The position numbers were made by a program, and so were the translations under genes. Source: Ianthella basta (lineage: Eukaryota; Porifera; Demospongiae; Verongiida; Ianthellidae). From it: 64,000 bases of DNA. Where the stretch lies: assembly GCA_964019415.1 (NCBI GenBank), contig OZ025889.1:1936501-2000500 (forward strand), read 5' to 3'. Under the pieces are notes generated by a model. The model did no database searches. It had not been told where the DNA came from and was given only the letters and a program-made list of their open reading frames with translations. Each line of letters opens with the position of its first letter. The stretch's first letter is position 1. Below, piece by piece: positions 1 through 13,300 of the stretch.

Positions 1-240
1 TGAATGCATGTCTATCAAGTGAACCCAGGAAAGGGAATCTTGAGTTTCTATATCACTAAAGACACTGTATGCATAATTACATGTCACTGCCATAAACATG
101 CATGTGCAGTGCTGTGCTAGGTATAAATTTAATTTGATGACCACGTTTCCAAGTACCAAGTACACATCATTCCAGAGCCAGGGTTCATGAGGAAGTTCAC
201 AAGGTGATAAGTATCAAAGGCATCTTGCTAAAGCAGTAAA

Positions 241-414
241 CAGAATCAGAAAGGGTTGGTTCTCCAATACCAGCTACACAACAGGGTTGAAAACCTTGCT
301 GTGCTTGCTGCCTCTGGTCGAAACGTCGGCAAGGTTTTCAACCCTGTTGTGAAGCTGGTATTGGAGAACCAACCCTTTCTGATGCCTGAGCCAGCTGAGA
401 AGCCCTCACTTCAT
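241..414. repeat. Inverted-repeat element with half hammerhead motif
   Basis: Two arms of about 54 bp, about 247-300 and 334-387, are inverted copies separated by about 33 bp. The spacer holds CTGGTCGAAACGTC, the 3' half of a hammerhead-ribozyme core (stem II strand, GAAAC, GTC). The same sequence in another arrangement is at 33418-33530, and a tail-only fragment is at about 5668-5720. It lies in an intron, or upstream, of gene A. Confidence 0.6.
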
Positions 415-685
415 TCAGTAAACAGAATGTTTGTTTACAACTATAAAGTGATTGGGTTAGCAAATAAGAGCCCATTCAACACAGTGTGTTATGAGGTGTG
501 AAAGTGTAAACAGTGGCATTATCCAAATTTAACACACTGCAGCTTGCTTTGATGTATGGCTTCCTCATGTAACAATATTTCTTATGCAAGTATCTAATTT
601 TTATCTGTATTGACACTAGCCCATTATGTCATTTACACTTTACTACTATTGTCGTTACATTACACCTTTATTATCCATATTGCAG

Positions 686-1564
686 TGCCAACATTTAATT
701 TCGAAGTGAATGCACAGCTTGACAGTAAGTACTTGCATGTGAGGTACACTTAGTACAAAATCATGCAGTTAACCCTAGGCCTTCTGTCACATATGATTCC
801 ATTGAATAATTATGCAATTAACATGATCTTCTGTAAACCGTTAAAATTTTATATAACGGCTGTCCACAGTTTGGGTCATTTGCTGCTATTTCTTGCACAA
901 AAGTACACGGTGTAACAATAAACAAGTGCAAATTTGCATTAGTTGTGGCAGAAACAGCTGCAAAATGACCCCAGTGCTTGCACAGCTGTTATATAAGATT
1001 TTAATGGTTTATAGAAGACCATGTTAATTAGAAGTTTAATAACTTATACTAGAATTAAGTGACTGTTCATAACATAGACATGCTCTGTATGCATCCTGTA
1101 GGTTCAGGTGTGGCAGCTATCAGTGTGATTGCTGTTTTGGTCGTCATCATTACTCTTGTTCTCTGTGTTGTGGTGGCCATAGCAATTGTCATGAAGCTGC
1201 GAGCCCCAGGTAAGCCAGGGTTGCCTGCATGAAACTTGCACAAGTTTAAGCATAATTATAATGTACGTATGAAGTTAGAAATTAGCTGCTGTCGATGTTA
1301 TGATTTGACCATCATCGGTAACTATCATAACATGTAGTTTGCCAAAGGGGAACTGCAGACAAGACCAGTGGCTGCAAAACAATCCCTGAAGATGACTTTG
1401 GATTTCAGCTGGAGCGTAACCCAAGCTACAGTATGAATACGTTTACCAAGACATCTCAGAATGGAAAAGCACAACCAGCCAAGCATAAGGGCGGTGGTGT
1501 AGCAAAAAGCAATGTGTACACGTCTACTGAACAGGAGCCAGCTTATGCAAATGTCCTCTACTAA
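686..1564 (+). CDS. Gene A: 3' end of a type I membrane protein, paralogue of gene B tail (5' part outside window)
   Basis: Three exons are read: 686-724 (short, least sure), 1102-1209 and 1338-1564, with stop TAA at 1562-1564. Exon 1102-1209 follows a TAG acceptor and ends at GTAAGC; it encodes a hydrophobic helix of about 30 residues (starting GVAAISVIAVLVVIITLVLC) ending in MKLRAP, so one TM segment followed by a cytoplasmic tail. The last exon encodes about 75 residues with FQLERNPSYS (an NPxY motif of the type bound by PTB or endocytic adaptors) and a tyrosine-rich end, AYANVLY. Exon phases and layout match the last two exons of gene B (7220-7315 and 6866-7080), which have GVAAIS, MKLRAP, GFQL, NPVY and QPAK at the same places. 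The ectodomain would lie left of position 1; by analogy it probably carries EGF repeats, which is inference. The two genes point toward each other. Confidence 0.75.
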
Positions 1565-2023
1565 CTTGCATTTGGCTTTTGTTGCAATAGCAATACATTA
1601 CTGGAGTGTATAGCCATAGATTATGCTGTTTAATGTGTAACAACTTAGTTTCTGCATTTAATTTATTAGTTCCAGAACATTCGTAGTGTAACCTGTGTAT
1701 TGCTGCTTAGTTGTACTGGGCTGTAGACTATAAATATTCCTGCAAGATTGTTCAGTACATGTTCCAGTCTTTTCAGAACTGCAATTATTACATTTCTCTG
1801 GCTACCCAATGGCTGGCTTTGTTTGATCAAGCACATACTATTATACTGAATGTGCCCCTCCTCATAGCGGCTGTCGTGTCAGTTGTGCTGACCATATGCA
1901 TGTGCTGTGAAAGGATAAAGTTATTCTCATGCAATTCAGAAGACCACATGTATGCCACTAGCAGTGCGTGGTGATACAGCTATAGTGTAACTTGCAAGGA
2001 GTTCATTACTGTTGATTCAACAC

Positions 2024-2330
2024 ATACATTGAATCCACAGTATATATATTGCAGACTGACATACAGGTTAGTCCACAGCAATGAGTGGTAATAAAGTACT
2101 GAAACAACTACCAAACATGGTGCCAACAAGTGACATGCCTCTTGTGTGGGTCATTAAGATGCACATTGAATCCACAGAATATTATATACATATTGACATA
2201 ATACAGATATATATGTCCACAGCTTTGTATGAGTGGTATACGTAGTTAAGCACTGAATAATAAAAACAGCTATATACCAAACATGGTACCAACAAGTGAC
2301 ATGCCTCTTGTGTGGGTCCACAATGACGTA
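2024..2330. repeat. Tandem duplication downstream of gene A with duplicated AATAAA
   Basis: A segment at about 2024-2160 (from CATTGAATCCACAG to CATGCCTCTTGTGTGGGTC) is repeated at about 2161-2325 with small indels. Each copy carries an AATAAA hexamer (2090-2095 and 2259-2264), about 530 and 700 bp after the gene A stop. They are candidate alternative poly(A) signals for gene A. From 2331 to 3929 I see no convincing gene; open frames at 2283-2669 and 3110-3394 match nothing I recognise. Confidence 0.6.
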
Positions 2331-3928
2331 GCGAAAAGACTGCTCATGTTCCTGTGTGCCTGGGAAAACCATGTTATGGCCAGCCTGCAGGGAACCAAAG
2401 GAGTAATGGCTGAAAGCAGTCAGCTAGGCTTAACTATAGGGATGGCCTACAGCAACAAATTACGTGTTGTAGAGCATTGTATTAAAACTAATGTTAAAGG
2501 CTTCTCCTTATCTGGAGAAAGCATGCAATTATGTGCTACTCACTTTGTAAAGCGTTACACAGACAGCAGAGATACAGTAACAGCTAGTGATTACCACTAC
2601 ACACTCGATGGTGGTGCACTTTGTACACAAGAGACAACACAACTAGCTTCCCAGACTTACTGTCCTTAATTCACCACACCGTGGATGTAAAGTGGATGCA
2701 TATATTTGCAAAACATTACAAGGTGTCCAGTTGACAATCCCACTCCTGATACACAGCTCATGCAGGGTATAGGGTGGTTCCATGATGGGCTGATGTTGAT
2801 AACGACATAGCATAATTATGATAACAACTCTTGGCCTGCAAGTACTAAATTTAAATTAAATATAATGAAACAGACATTGAGTTGATGTATGAAGTGCGTG
2901 CTTATAATATATATCTGGCCATGGTCTGTGCACATGCAATCAGCATGAAGCATACAGAGGAGATAGAGGATTCAGAAACCGGTTTAAAGAGTTGTCTTCT
3001 ACATTGTTAAACATAAATTTCACTGTAAGTCAAGAGTCAAGGACAGGCAAGCAAGTAAAGTCTGCTGCATAGTTGGCATTGAGCCAGGACGCACATTATA
3101 CACTCTAATGTGGAGTTTCAGCCACCTGAGCCAGCTAGACACAGTGGTGATAATTCACATTCCCTTGCCCTTTATACTAGCAATGGAAAAAATGCAATAC
3201 AGCAACTGAAGGCCATGCCGTTGAAGCCAGTGTGGAATGATGGCAAGGTTCCACTAATCTCTCGTAAATGTGCATGTATCACTAAGAGCGGTAAATTGCA
3301 TAATAACTACAATCAAGTGACTATATTACCACATGTGCATGTGCATGTGTTTGGTGCTGCTTATACATGTACTGAACATGTAACATTGCATTGAGAGAGG
3401 TGAAGACTTCACAGAGTACCTCCAAATCTTTAAAACTCTTCTGATAGACAATAATGATTGTGGTGTACCCTGAAGCATGTATAAGGGGCACACATGCCCC
3501 AACTGTAGTATATATGCTGTAAGGAAAGAACAAATTCTGTTGGCTGTCAATAATTAAGGTGTGCTAGTATCTGCCATGAGCATCAGAACATCAGTACCAT
3601 CCTAACTGGGAAAGCTGCGGCTCTCTACCCTGCAAATTGTCCACTGCCATTCTTAAGGACCATATGCATGCACACATGTTACCTGTGCTGTTCCAGCCCA
3701 CCTCACAAGGTCTTTGTATAGAAACTTTGTAGTGTCCAAATATGGCTGCACCTCGTCCTCAAACTACAGCATGAGAGAATAGAACAGAGCATAACAAATG
3801 TGGTAGGGCTCGTGGCTCCTGTCTTCCATACAGTTTGAACTGGCCAATTAGTCACATGACATGCACATACATAGCTGACATACTCTACACCTACATACTC
3901 TAGACACCATTACAATACCTACTGCAAT

Positions 3929-4067
<139 letters not shown>

Positions 4068-4646
4068 AATCACCTGACACACAGGTCCTCCCAGACAGAT
4101 GTGCTTGCACACATGGAACAAAAGCTGGGACCAGTCACTTGTGCTGAACAATTAAATAATATAACCAAACATGGTAATAATACAATATAATATAATTATT
4201 TGAGTCCTCCAACAACAACATCTACAGAAAAACGTGAAGGCATTGTCAAGCAGAGCTACGTAGGAGGGACACACTCTGTTTAATTTGAGCACAGCTTCTA
4301 TTAAAACTGGTAATAAATGACCTGAGACACAGTACATGGATTCCAGACCTGGTGGCAATTTCGATCAGGCCTATTCAAGCCTGATTTCCATATGGACCAA
4401 TATAAATTCCAACTAGCTACCAATAGTACTATGTACATCACTGTTAATGTGCAATGCACCTATTGCCAATGGTGACCACTGTCCAGTTGAGGAACGAACC
4501 TGAATGGAATAGATAGAATAGAATTGGCATTACACTGTTTTCAGTGCATCCATTCACCTAGGTAGCGTGTGTTTGGTGAATATTCCACTAGCTTTTTCTG
4601 TTCTTTAAAACTGAATGTTGTGCTCTTCTGTGCCTGACCCATACAG

Positions 4647-5565
4647 CTGTTTGCCAGACTAGGTGCCAGAAACCTTGGCATACTTGGCATTGGTGTGTTT
4701 ATGGAAGATTAAGTCAGCCCAACTAGCCTGGTTGAGCTGTGTGGTGAGGATGGGACGGGCATGTCAACACTCCTGCACCACATGGCTGTGCAGTGTGTGC
4801 TCCCCAAGCAAGTCCCGGGTGGAGGAGGAGGAGAAGCGGTCTTTGTTCCTACTAACTGTATTATTGTACGTATGTACCATTGGCTTGTCTGAAGCAAAGT
4901 CGGCAGTCACAGTGGGTGCGACATCTGGGGCACCTGTAGCTACGTACCTGGCCTTTCTTCTTATTAGTCGCTGGGCTAGCGGCTACACTACTGGGCTTGT
5001 AGACCATGTATAATGGCTGAGGTGCCCAGGCCTCCTGTTGTCGTAACCACCATATGGACCAGCAGAGAGAATGAGTATTTCTGTAACTCCATCACTGTTT
5101 CTGCATATATACTACCTTCCCTTATTGAGTTTGAAGTGGCAGTGTGGAGTTAGGGGAATTGTGCTAGCTGAGTATTGTCAGATAAGCATATGACAATGTG
5201 TTGTGTTAACCTCAGTCACAAGAGCCAGACTCTTCCTTGTGCACCCCTAATTTTTACAGGAATGGATATGCAAGAGCACCTCCATGCATGTCTGCGGCAT
5301 GTCCATGTCTTCCACTGCTACTCCAGTTCACAGCTCCTCTCCACTCTGACACAATTAAAACAGCTCATCACAGACCACCCCACCATCAATCTGGTACTTA
5401 TTGACGACATTGGCACCTTCTACTGGATAGACAGGTTTGAGAGAGGGTATACAGCCACTGGAATGTTGTACCCTGATGAGGTGGCTAGACCTTTACACAG
5501 TGCAATCCAAGACCTCCTTCAATCGTGTCATACTGCTATTGTGGTTGCCAAGGCATCTCTGGCAT
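4647..5565 (+). pseudogene. Broken XRCC2 copy (exons 2 and 3 only)
   Basis: The exon-2-like part starts at 4647 after an ATACAG acceptor and reads LFARLGARNLGILGIGVF, then VELCGEDGTGMSTLLHHM, nearly the same as the intact gene at 36802. It has an in-frame TAA at 4710-4712, where the intact copy has GAA-GAT-GAA-GTC, and loses similarity at its 3' end. The exon-3-like part starts at 5260 after a TTTTACAG acceptor (MDMQEHLHACLRHVHVFHCY, LVLIDDIGTFYWIDRFERG). After AIVVAKASL, about 5562, it runs into unrelated sequence and stops at 5585, so the C-terminal third is missing. No exon 1 was found. The intron shares a block (4881-5150) with the intact gene's intron. This is a duplicated, non-functional copy of the gene at 36461-39792. 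Confidence 0.85.
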
Positions 5566-6865
5566 CATGCATACAGCACTCTTAATTGGCGTTCAGCTAT
5601 ATTATGCAGACTATTAAACCCACTGTTTAATGTACAACACATGGACTTATGCAAAGTCAAATGCATGTGGCAAGGTTTTCAACCCTGTTGTGAAGCTGGT
5701 ACTGGAGAACCAACCTTTTTCAAATGCATGTATATGCACAGTGTACTATATATAGGCCCCACAAGCTATGTCACCATACAGTATTTTATACAATTTATGA
5801 TGTTAACAGTCTTCATCATCTAATGCATATGGCCAGCAAGCAGTTGCTTCCCATTGTGCATGATAAAATTGAGTTTAATGTTATACAAACAATAGTGACC
5901 CCAGGACCCAACTTAGGTCCTGTTTTCTACTATGCGACTTTATGGATGCTCTGCGGGTGATTGATACAATATATTATGAAAGTTCAAAGGCCATGGAACA
6001 CTTGGAGTAGACTCTACACCTATCATGTGATGGACATCGTTGTATGTAGTGACATAAAGCAGCAATACTATAATAATTATACATGCAAGCAGTCTGCCTA
6101 TATCATAGTAGAACCACAGTGACTTCTTAATACCATGTATAATGGCTATAGTTAGCCAAGCCCCTGTGAGATGTTGGCGGTTTCAAAGACAACAGGTGCA
6201 CATTACAGAACACATTATGCATGTCCCATTGACTGCCTTGGCTATAACCAACCACAAGAGGTAGCTAGCTAGTTGTGCAGGAACTGCTAGCTATAGTATA
6301 ATTATACAGAAAAGCATCATTTATAATGTTATGCAAAAAAGGTAGAAAAGTGAATTCTGGAAATGCTGTGAGTAATTGCTAATGTGGCATGTGCAAATTC
6401 AAACCTGTGTATGAGCTGCAGCAGGAGATCTATCACAATCATCATAATTATATAGAACGTTCGAACCCTGCTGCAAATTCACTCTCATGCACATTGCCCA
6501 AGCCAGGTATATACATAGGAAGAGCCATAGCCAACTGCAGCTTTTATCTTAAATATAAACATTTTGCAATAAATAGTAGAATAAGTTGCATGATAATAAA
6601 TTTAGCTTATTTCTGCTGGTCCAGAAAAATACGTTCACTCATAATTATACTCAAAAACATAGAAAAGTTCAGGGTGAGCACACTACAGAATGTTCTAACT
6701 AGCCCTGCGACTAAAGTCCAAACACTATTTGCTACGTAATCACTCCACAAGTACCTATAAGCCTACCTCTCGTAAGATAAACAGGAACTACACCCGGCCT
6801 AAGAGTACCAGCCTAGAGTAGACAGAAGGTTAGTAAATCATTTCAAGGTTTCCATAAATTGGCTC
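5566..6865. other. Intergenic; second copy of the XRCC2 upstream region
   Basis: No gene is seen. About 5668-5720 is a tail fragment of the hammerhead-bearing repeat. About 5935-6340 resembles 35760-36120, the region just upstream of intact XRCC2 (shared ATGATGGACATC, then GTGACATAAAGCAG versus GTGACATGAAGCAG). The duplicated block therefore seems to have been rearranged, since upstream sequence now lies downstream of the pseudogene. The convergent 3' ends of the XRCC2 pseudogene and gene B meet here. Confidence 0.5.
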
Positions 6866-7315
6866 CTATTTTACAACCGCATAGACATTATCTGTCACCC
6901 CATCATCATAGTCATCATCATCATCATTCCCCTTGGCTGGTTGTACTTCACCATCTTGAGATGTACTGATGGCCAATTTTGTCACATTGTAAACTGGATT
7001 AGGGGCTAGCTGGAATCCACCATAATCTTCAGGAGTTGAGTCAGAACCACGATTTTCATCGAGGCGTTGCTTTCGACAAACTGCACAATATCAATGATAC
7101 ATGGAGTCATAAGCAATTTAAGCAGGTGAAAGGTTAGCCCTTATTTCTGCTCCACTATGCACATTTCATGCAGCGTGCAGTCATTGTTGTCTCCCCTATC
7201 ATATCTCTGTATGACTTACATGGGGCTCTCAGTTTCATAACAATTCCCACCAAGACACAGAGTACAAGACTAACGATGATGACTGAAATAGTGGCTCCAC
7301 TGATAGCAGCCACAC
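6866..7315 (-). other. Gene B TM and cytoplasmic exons
   Basis: Exon 7315-7220 encodes [20 protein letters not shown] followed by [12 protein letters not shown] (the TM helix). Exon 7080-6866 encodes [12 protein letters not shown], then [32 protein letters not shown] and TDNVYAVVK with stop TAG at 6866-6868. The Asp run is coded by an ATC/GAT-type triplet repeat at about 6902-6928. NPVY and GFQL are shared with gene A; the acidic run is not. No C-terminal PDZ-binding motif is evident. Confidence 0.8.
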
Positions 7316-10300
7316 CTGAACCCAAGATGAAAGAAATACAATTTTGCCATCAAACCCTAGACCATGAATAAAATTATGAGAACAGGTGTATGAACATTGA
7401 CCAATAAATTTTAAATAAAGCACATATATTCATTAAGACGAGTAAGCAAATAAAAATTATGCACCTCATATGCAAGTTAACTCACTCTCAAGTGCCCCCG
7501 GGGTAGGTTCAAAATCTACATAAATACAACAAGAATGACATAGAAAATATTACGTGCAAAGTGCAACAGGCAGAAACTGAATAAATCAAAGTACAATAAT
7601 AATTGTAAGTCAAGTTTCCTTGGGCAGCCAAAGCAACAAGTACACCCAACACTCCCACTGAACACCAGTTGGACCTTTCCATGAACTACTGACCACATAA
7701 TATGCATATACTATTATGGGTGCCTGAAGTAAGTATCATGTATACTAGTGAATGCAAAGCATTGTAGGGCGAGCCTGAGGAAGTACCATGCAGTGGTTGT
7801 TTCACTGATTCATGCACTGATTTAACAGTAAACAGAATGATGGTCTTCTGTTGCCCGGTGCTGTCTCTTCCATGCATACGTGCTTCTACATCCTAGGTCA
7901 ACTTGACGGTCTTGTTGTTCCTTCTGTGCTGTCCTCTTGGTTGTTATAATTCTGGTTCGTGTTTTAACCTGAGGATTAATTCTCATGCCAGGACCTTTCT
8001 CACTCTCTCCTCCTGCACAGGCGTTCCTCTCTGTCGCTAGTCGAGTCCGACAGTCTACAGTCAGTAAAATTGCCCGGGGTGCAATCCATAGCTGTAGCAT
8101 GCCATGCCCAATGATCATAGGTAGGGTTGAGTGTCCATGCTAATGACAGTATACAGGACATTGTATTGACACTCTCCATTGTGTGTGTGTGTGTGCTGGC
8201 CCCAGTGCAGGTATAATAATATGCATGATAGCGCAACCACAATGCTTATGAGATGCAAAATGGTTGGTATAATACTCATAGTGCGCGTTGCAGCCTCTGA
8301 CCAAAATATTACGCCAAAACTTTCCCCCGTGGCCCAAACGGATGTGCGACATATACAGACAGAGCCACGTTACTCCTCGTAAGGGAAGGGGCCTCACTCA
8401 GGCTCACCCAAATATAACTTTGTTCCACAGATACACATCTTGTATGTGACTGTAATTTTACAGTTTTGGCAGATTATCATGATCCAAGTAATAGTGCTGA
8501 AAGGAGTCTAGGTAGGTTCTTACAAGTCTGAGACGCCTGTCTAAGGCAACGTTGTTACTCCATGAAAGCCTGTCTTCCACTGCTGAAATAACAGAGTTCA
8601 ACCTATGTACAGTGCTTCTTTAATGGATGGGACTTGCTTAATTTGAACTATCTGTAGATTACATAATCCATGACTGTATAAGTGGTTCAACAAGCAGCTT
8701 TGGGATTGAGCATGGAGCATGGTGGTGCTTTGTACCCCAGTGTAAAGTGGTCTAATTCACCAGAGGCAATGATCAATGTCATCTAATAAAGATTACTAAA
8801 CAGGCAAAGGTGTGCCTGGAGATGGAGCTACTCAGCTGGTTCAGTCCTGTTGGCCACAGCTACCCTCTACTTTAGAACTCCTCATCAAGCTTACGGAATC
8901 ATGGCTAGCACAGACAAAGACTAGTTGTGAGGTGTGTAAAACAATGCCAGGGAATTAGTGGAATGCTGAGGATCTTGACTTACCTACACAGGTATCATTT
9001 ACAACTTCCAACATGAATCCTGCTTCACAAGAACATTTGTATCCTCCAGGAGTGTTGGTACAGATCTGGTCACATCCACTGTTGTCAGTGCTATTACACT
9101 CATTAATATCTATGCAAGTACAAGGATACAAAGTATAGTAAATATGGCAGAATGTTACTTCGAGATGGTTCCCATAATTTGCACACCTGTTGTACACACA
9201 TGCATCAAGGAATCCATGTACGCAATATGCATGTGTAAGGTGACATTAAATTTCAATTGCAATGAGTAGTGCGGGAATACCACTAAACTATATACTTGCA
9301 GGTCCATCTCCAATTTGCCCCTTCATGCACATATAAAATTAGTATATGCTATATTTGATAGAGATCAGCAGCAGCATTGTGGAATGCAATTCCAACGTAC
9401 TTGCACTGAGTTCACCTGGTTACTTGCTGAGGGTGTATTCCAAGTACACCATATGACCCTTTAGCCAACATACAGCTTTGTCATTTTAGTAAGTAGTCAT
9501 GTTTGACATCTCCTATCATTGCCCAATGCTCATGGATGCTTGGCAACATTGCTAACTGGTAAACACGACACCAATATCATCAAACAGTTCCTCCTTACAA
9601 TAGCCTACCAGTTTGTATGCCATTCACAGTGGGTATATTTCCATTCTCACGGCAGATATACGGTGACTACGTATAAGTCAAAAGCCTTGATTTGTAGCTG
9701 ATGATGTCCCACGCAATCCATACATTCTTAGACAAAATAGACACTTAGGCTTGAGTTTGACCAGACCCATTTCTCCACAATTGCACTTAGTCTATTATAC
9801 CATTATACATAGTCACATAGTCTATTATACCAGAACACAAGTAATGTAATGTGTTGGTCAGGGGAACCTGGACACAAGTCCAGGTTCCCCTGACCAACAC
9901 GTTACAAATGTTATTAATACTAAAACATTATAAAAAGTTATAAAAACAAAAAGCAATACACTCATATAATCTAAGTACATACAATACAGCATGCATATTG
10001 TCAGCATTGTCCTCACCATCACATGCATGTCCATCCTCATTGAGTGTATAGCCAGCATCACAGGAGCAGTTGTATCCTGGTTCAGTATTGGTGCAGTTGT
10101 GGTGACATCCACTGATATCTTCAGCACATTCATCAATGTCTATGGAAAGAGCAACTCACAAAACTGCATAGAGACTATATACCACCAACGAATGAAGCAC
10201 TGTCTGAAAGCATAACAGGTATACATGCACAGTGACACTATGGATCTGATCTGAAGCATGGGTCTATCTTAAACATCATTGTAGATAAATCTTATTATAG

Positions 10301-13300
10301 ATATGTACCTGTTTCACAGTTTTGTCCACTCCACCCTGTGGAGCAGTTACAAGTCTCTGGTAGCACACACTCTCCACCATTCAGACACCCTCCAGTGCAG
10401 ATCGCTGAAAGGAATGATACCATGTAGACAGACAACTCAAAAGCAATCCAGCAGGCACATCCCCAGTAAGTTGAAATTAAACAGGACTAGATAAGAGTTC
10501 GTTACAATATCATACAGCTGCCACTCTTTTGCTCCCTGAATAAGCCCTTCCTCGCACCAGCATTGGATGAAGACATATAATGGATTACCATGCATATGGC
10601 CAGAAATTCTGGCAGGGTCCTGAAACTATTATGGTGTTTGGCAGAGTTAATATTGGCAGTTGTGCATAGTCATAATGATATTCATAGCAAAAATGGCTAA
10701 TCCGGGACGGGCGCAGCTAAGTTTCAAATGCATTATGATGATGAGAGATGCGTCTGATGAGTACGCAAGCTGCTGCTCAGTCATTATGGTGTATTTTTGG
10801 TCTAATCCTGTGTCCCAACAATGAATTCTTCAACGTATGAACCATTGTGGTAGAGCTGCTGACGCTTGCCTGCTGCCTGTGAATTCACACACATTCATAC
10901 CGCTCCGAGGCAGAGACAGAGAATAGGCTGCCAAAATCTTCCTGAGTAAGTAATCAAAAGTGATGTCAATGTTAGTTTTCATAGTGACCGCATATACTAC
11001 GCCGTTCGGATTGTCTTCCTCACTCTGATAAGCTGAGACAGCTCTTCTCCCACCTCAGGTGTCTGAAACTGTTTGGAAACATGGTATCCTCCTGCACAGT
11101 TGTTGACTGTGAACTCCAACGATTAACCTATATGACTGGTGTATCAAGCTAAAAACCAGGAAACTATGATTACACCATATATAACGAGGCACATTTTGGC
11201 AAAAGAAATATTGGTGGAAGAAATATTGACGGATTGCTCTCATAGCTGCCAATCCTCCTAAATATATTCCCACCAAAATTTCCAACCATACATTATTTGT
11301 AAATTCAGCTAGCCAATGAAACCTGTGTGCATAGTCAAGTTTTAGTCCTATTGCATCATTCTATATGGAGATATAGCATTCTCTGCGCATATAAGTCAAC
11401 ACTGTAGAAATTTGTCACATCAATTTAAGCAAAAATGTCAATAGTTGCCAACATAACATCTCTTCATTTATGCACTAACATTTACATGCATACATGAGAA
11501 ACAAGCAGGTAAAAGTTTGCATAGCAGCATAAACAGTACATCCACCCATTGTATGTGCATGCATGTAGCCATCATGCACCTCTAGCTCTAGATCTACTGC
11601 ATATGCTCAGGCATTCTCCACAGAATAATTCATTAGTCTTCAACTAATTCAACTAGTAATAATCTTATGCTCACCATGGCACTTTCCAGGTTCCCTGAGT
11701 TCATATCCAGGATCACACTGACATATGCGGCTGCCAGGTGTGTTGGTGCAGTTATGGTCACAGCCTCCATTGTTATCAGCACATTCATCAATGTCTGTAG
11801 TTTAGGAGGAGGCCATGGAGAACCAATTCAAAATAACTGTGAATAGAGATCCGGCTGCTCCATGTACACAACAAGTATATACATCATCATAGAGTGCAGT
11901 ACTCTGTATCTATGGATCTACATCTGCGTGTATATAAGCACATGCACTGTACTACATACTTGCATATAATAATACATGAACTGTATGTATGATTCTTTCC
12001 TGCTCACCATCACAAGTGAGTGCAGCATCATTCTGTGTGAACCCTGATCTGCAGTTGCAGTGTCTTCTATCTTGGTGCAAGTCAGCATACTGTCTGCAGT
12101 AACAGCTGAAGGAGCCTGGGCTGTTGCTGCAGTGGTCTGAACAGCCATCGTTGTTTGAGGCGCACTCATTCACATCTACGAGTAGAAAGGTACATGCTCC
12201 ACTATACATGTGACAGTATGCATTAAGAAAACATCGCAACAATGCGTACATCTTTACATTTATGAAGGTGGCTGAAATTAAAGCACAGTGATAACAGTCT
12301 ATTATGTTGGCAGAAATATAATAATAATTATGGTCTACCAGCCAATTGCAACTTTCATTATACTGCATACATATCACAAATAATGTAGTGACGTGCCCAC
12401 ATCAATTATTTATGGATCTGATCTAAGCTGATACTGCTAACGCACATAGTATATAATTCTGTTCTTCTAATAATCGCATATGTAACAGTGGAATTGGTTT
12501 ATGTACTATTCTATATTTAGACGATTATTACATCATCTTATGTAGTGTTATGTATATATTCACATGGTAGGGTAAAAAGAGCGGTTTTCATGGTGATTGA
12601 TTGAATCATTGCTCCCTGAAAACGAGTTCATTGTTGATTGCATGCTCTCGTAGCCTTGCTGTTCAACATTGGTGCTAGCGACGTTACATCTGGAGGTCCT
12701 GCTGAGACACCGGAGGGGGAAATGGCCCAATCACAACGTATGTGGTTAGAGGGCCTGTGAGTTAATACTCCTCGCGACAAGACGTAGCTACGTACGTAGC
12801 TACCCTGGCACTTCGACCAGGACACTTGATTGCATGCTCTCATAGCCTTGCAATTGCTGTTCAACATTGGTGCTAGCGACGTTACACATACATTCTAAAT
12901 GTATATTATAATAGTAGAGTTGCTATCTTAGTATTATAGTGGGGGATATTTGTGTATGAGGGTATATATAGACGGTGAGATGGTGGAATGTTTTGATGTG
13001 AGGCAGGGAGTGAGGCAGGGTGCATGGCCACATGTTGCTGTGGGTATTTAACATCTATTTATGGTGGTCAGGGAAACACAAACCAATTAACAGGGAGGAG
13101 TGACCTTGAATACATGTAAGGTTCAGGTATTGCTCGTGTATAAGCTGAACAAGTCAGTTTTCCATTGAAACTATGTCCAGTCAAATGGAAGACTTGGAAT
13201 AAATGTAGGCGAGGAAGGGAATTAAATTGGCCACAGCCTGGCTGCTGAAACCCCATGATGGGGTATAAGTTGTCCCAGGTTCAATGGAGGCTGGTGCCAA

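Noticed and set aside
2283-2669. 128-aa open frame (MVPTSDMPLVWVHND)
   Set aside because: It begins inside a tandem repeat downstream of gene A, has no recognisable domain and no splice context; likely chance or part of a 3' UTR.
3110-3394. 94-aa open frame (MEFQPPEPARHSG)
   Set aside because: No family recognised and it ends in repeat-like CATG sequence; not enough support for a gene.
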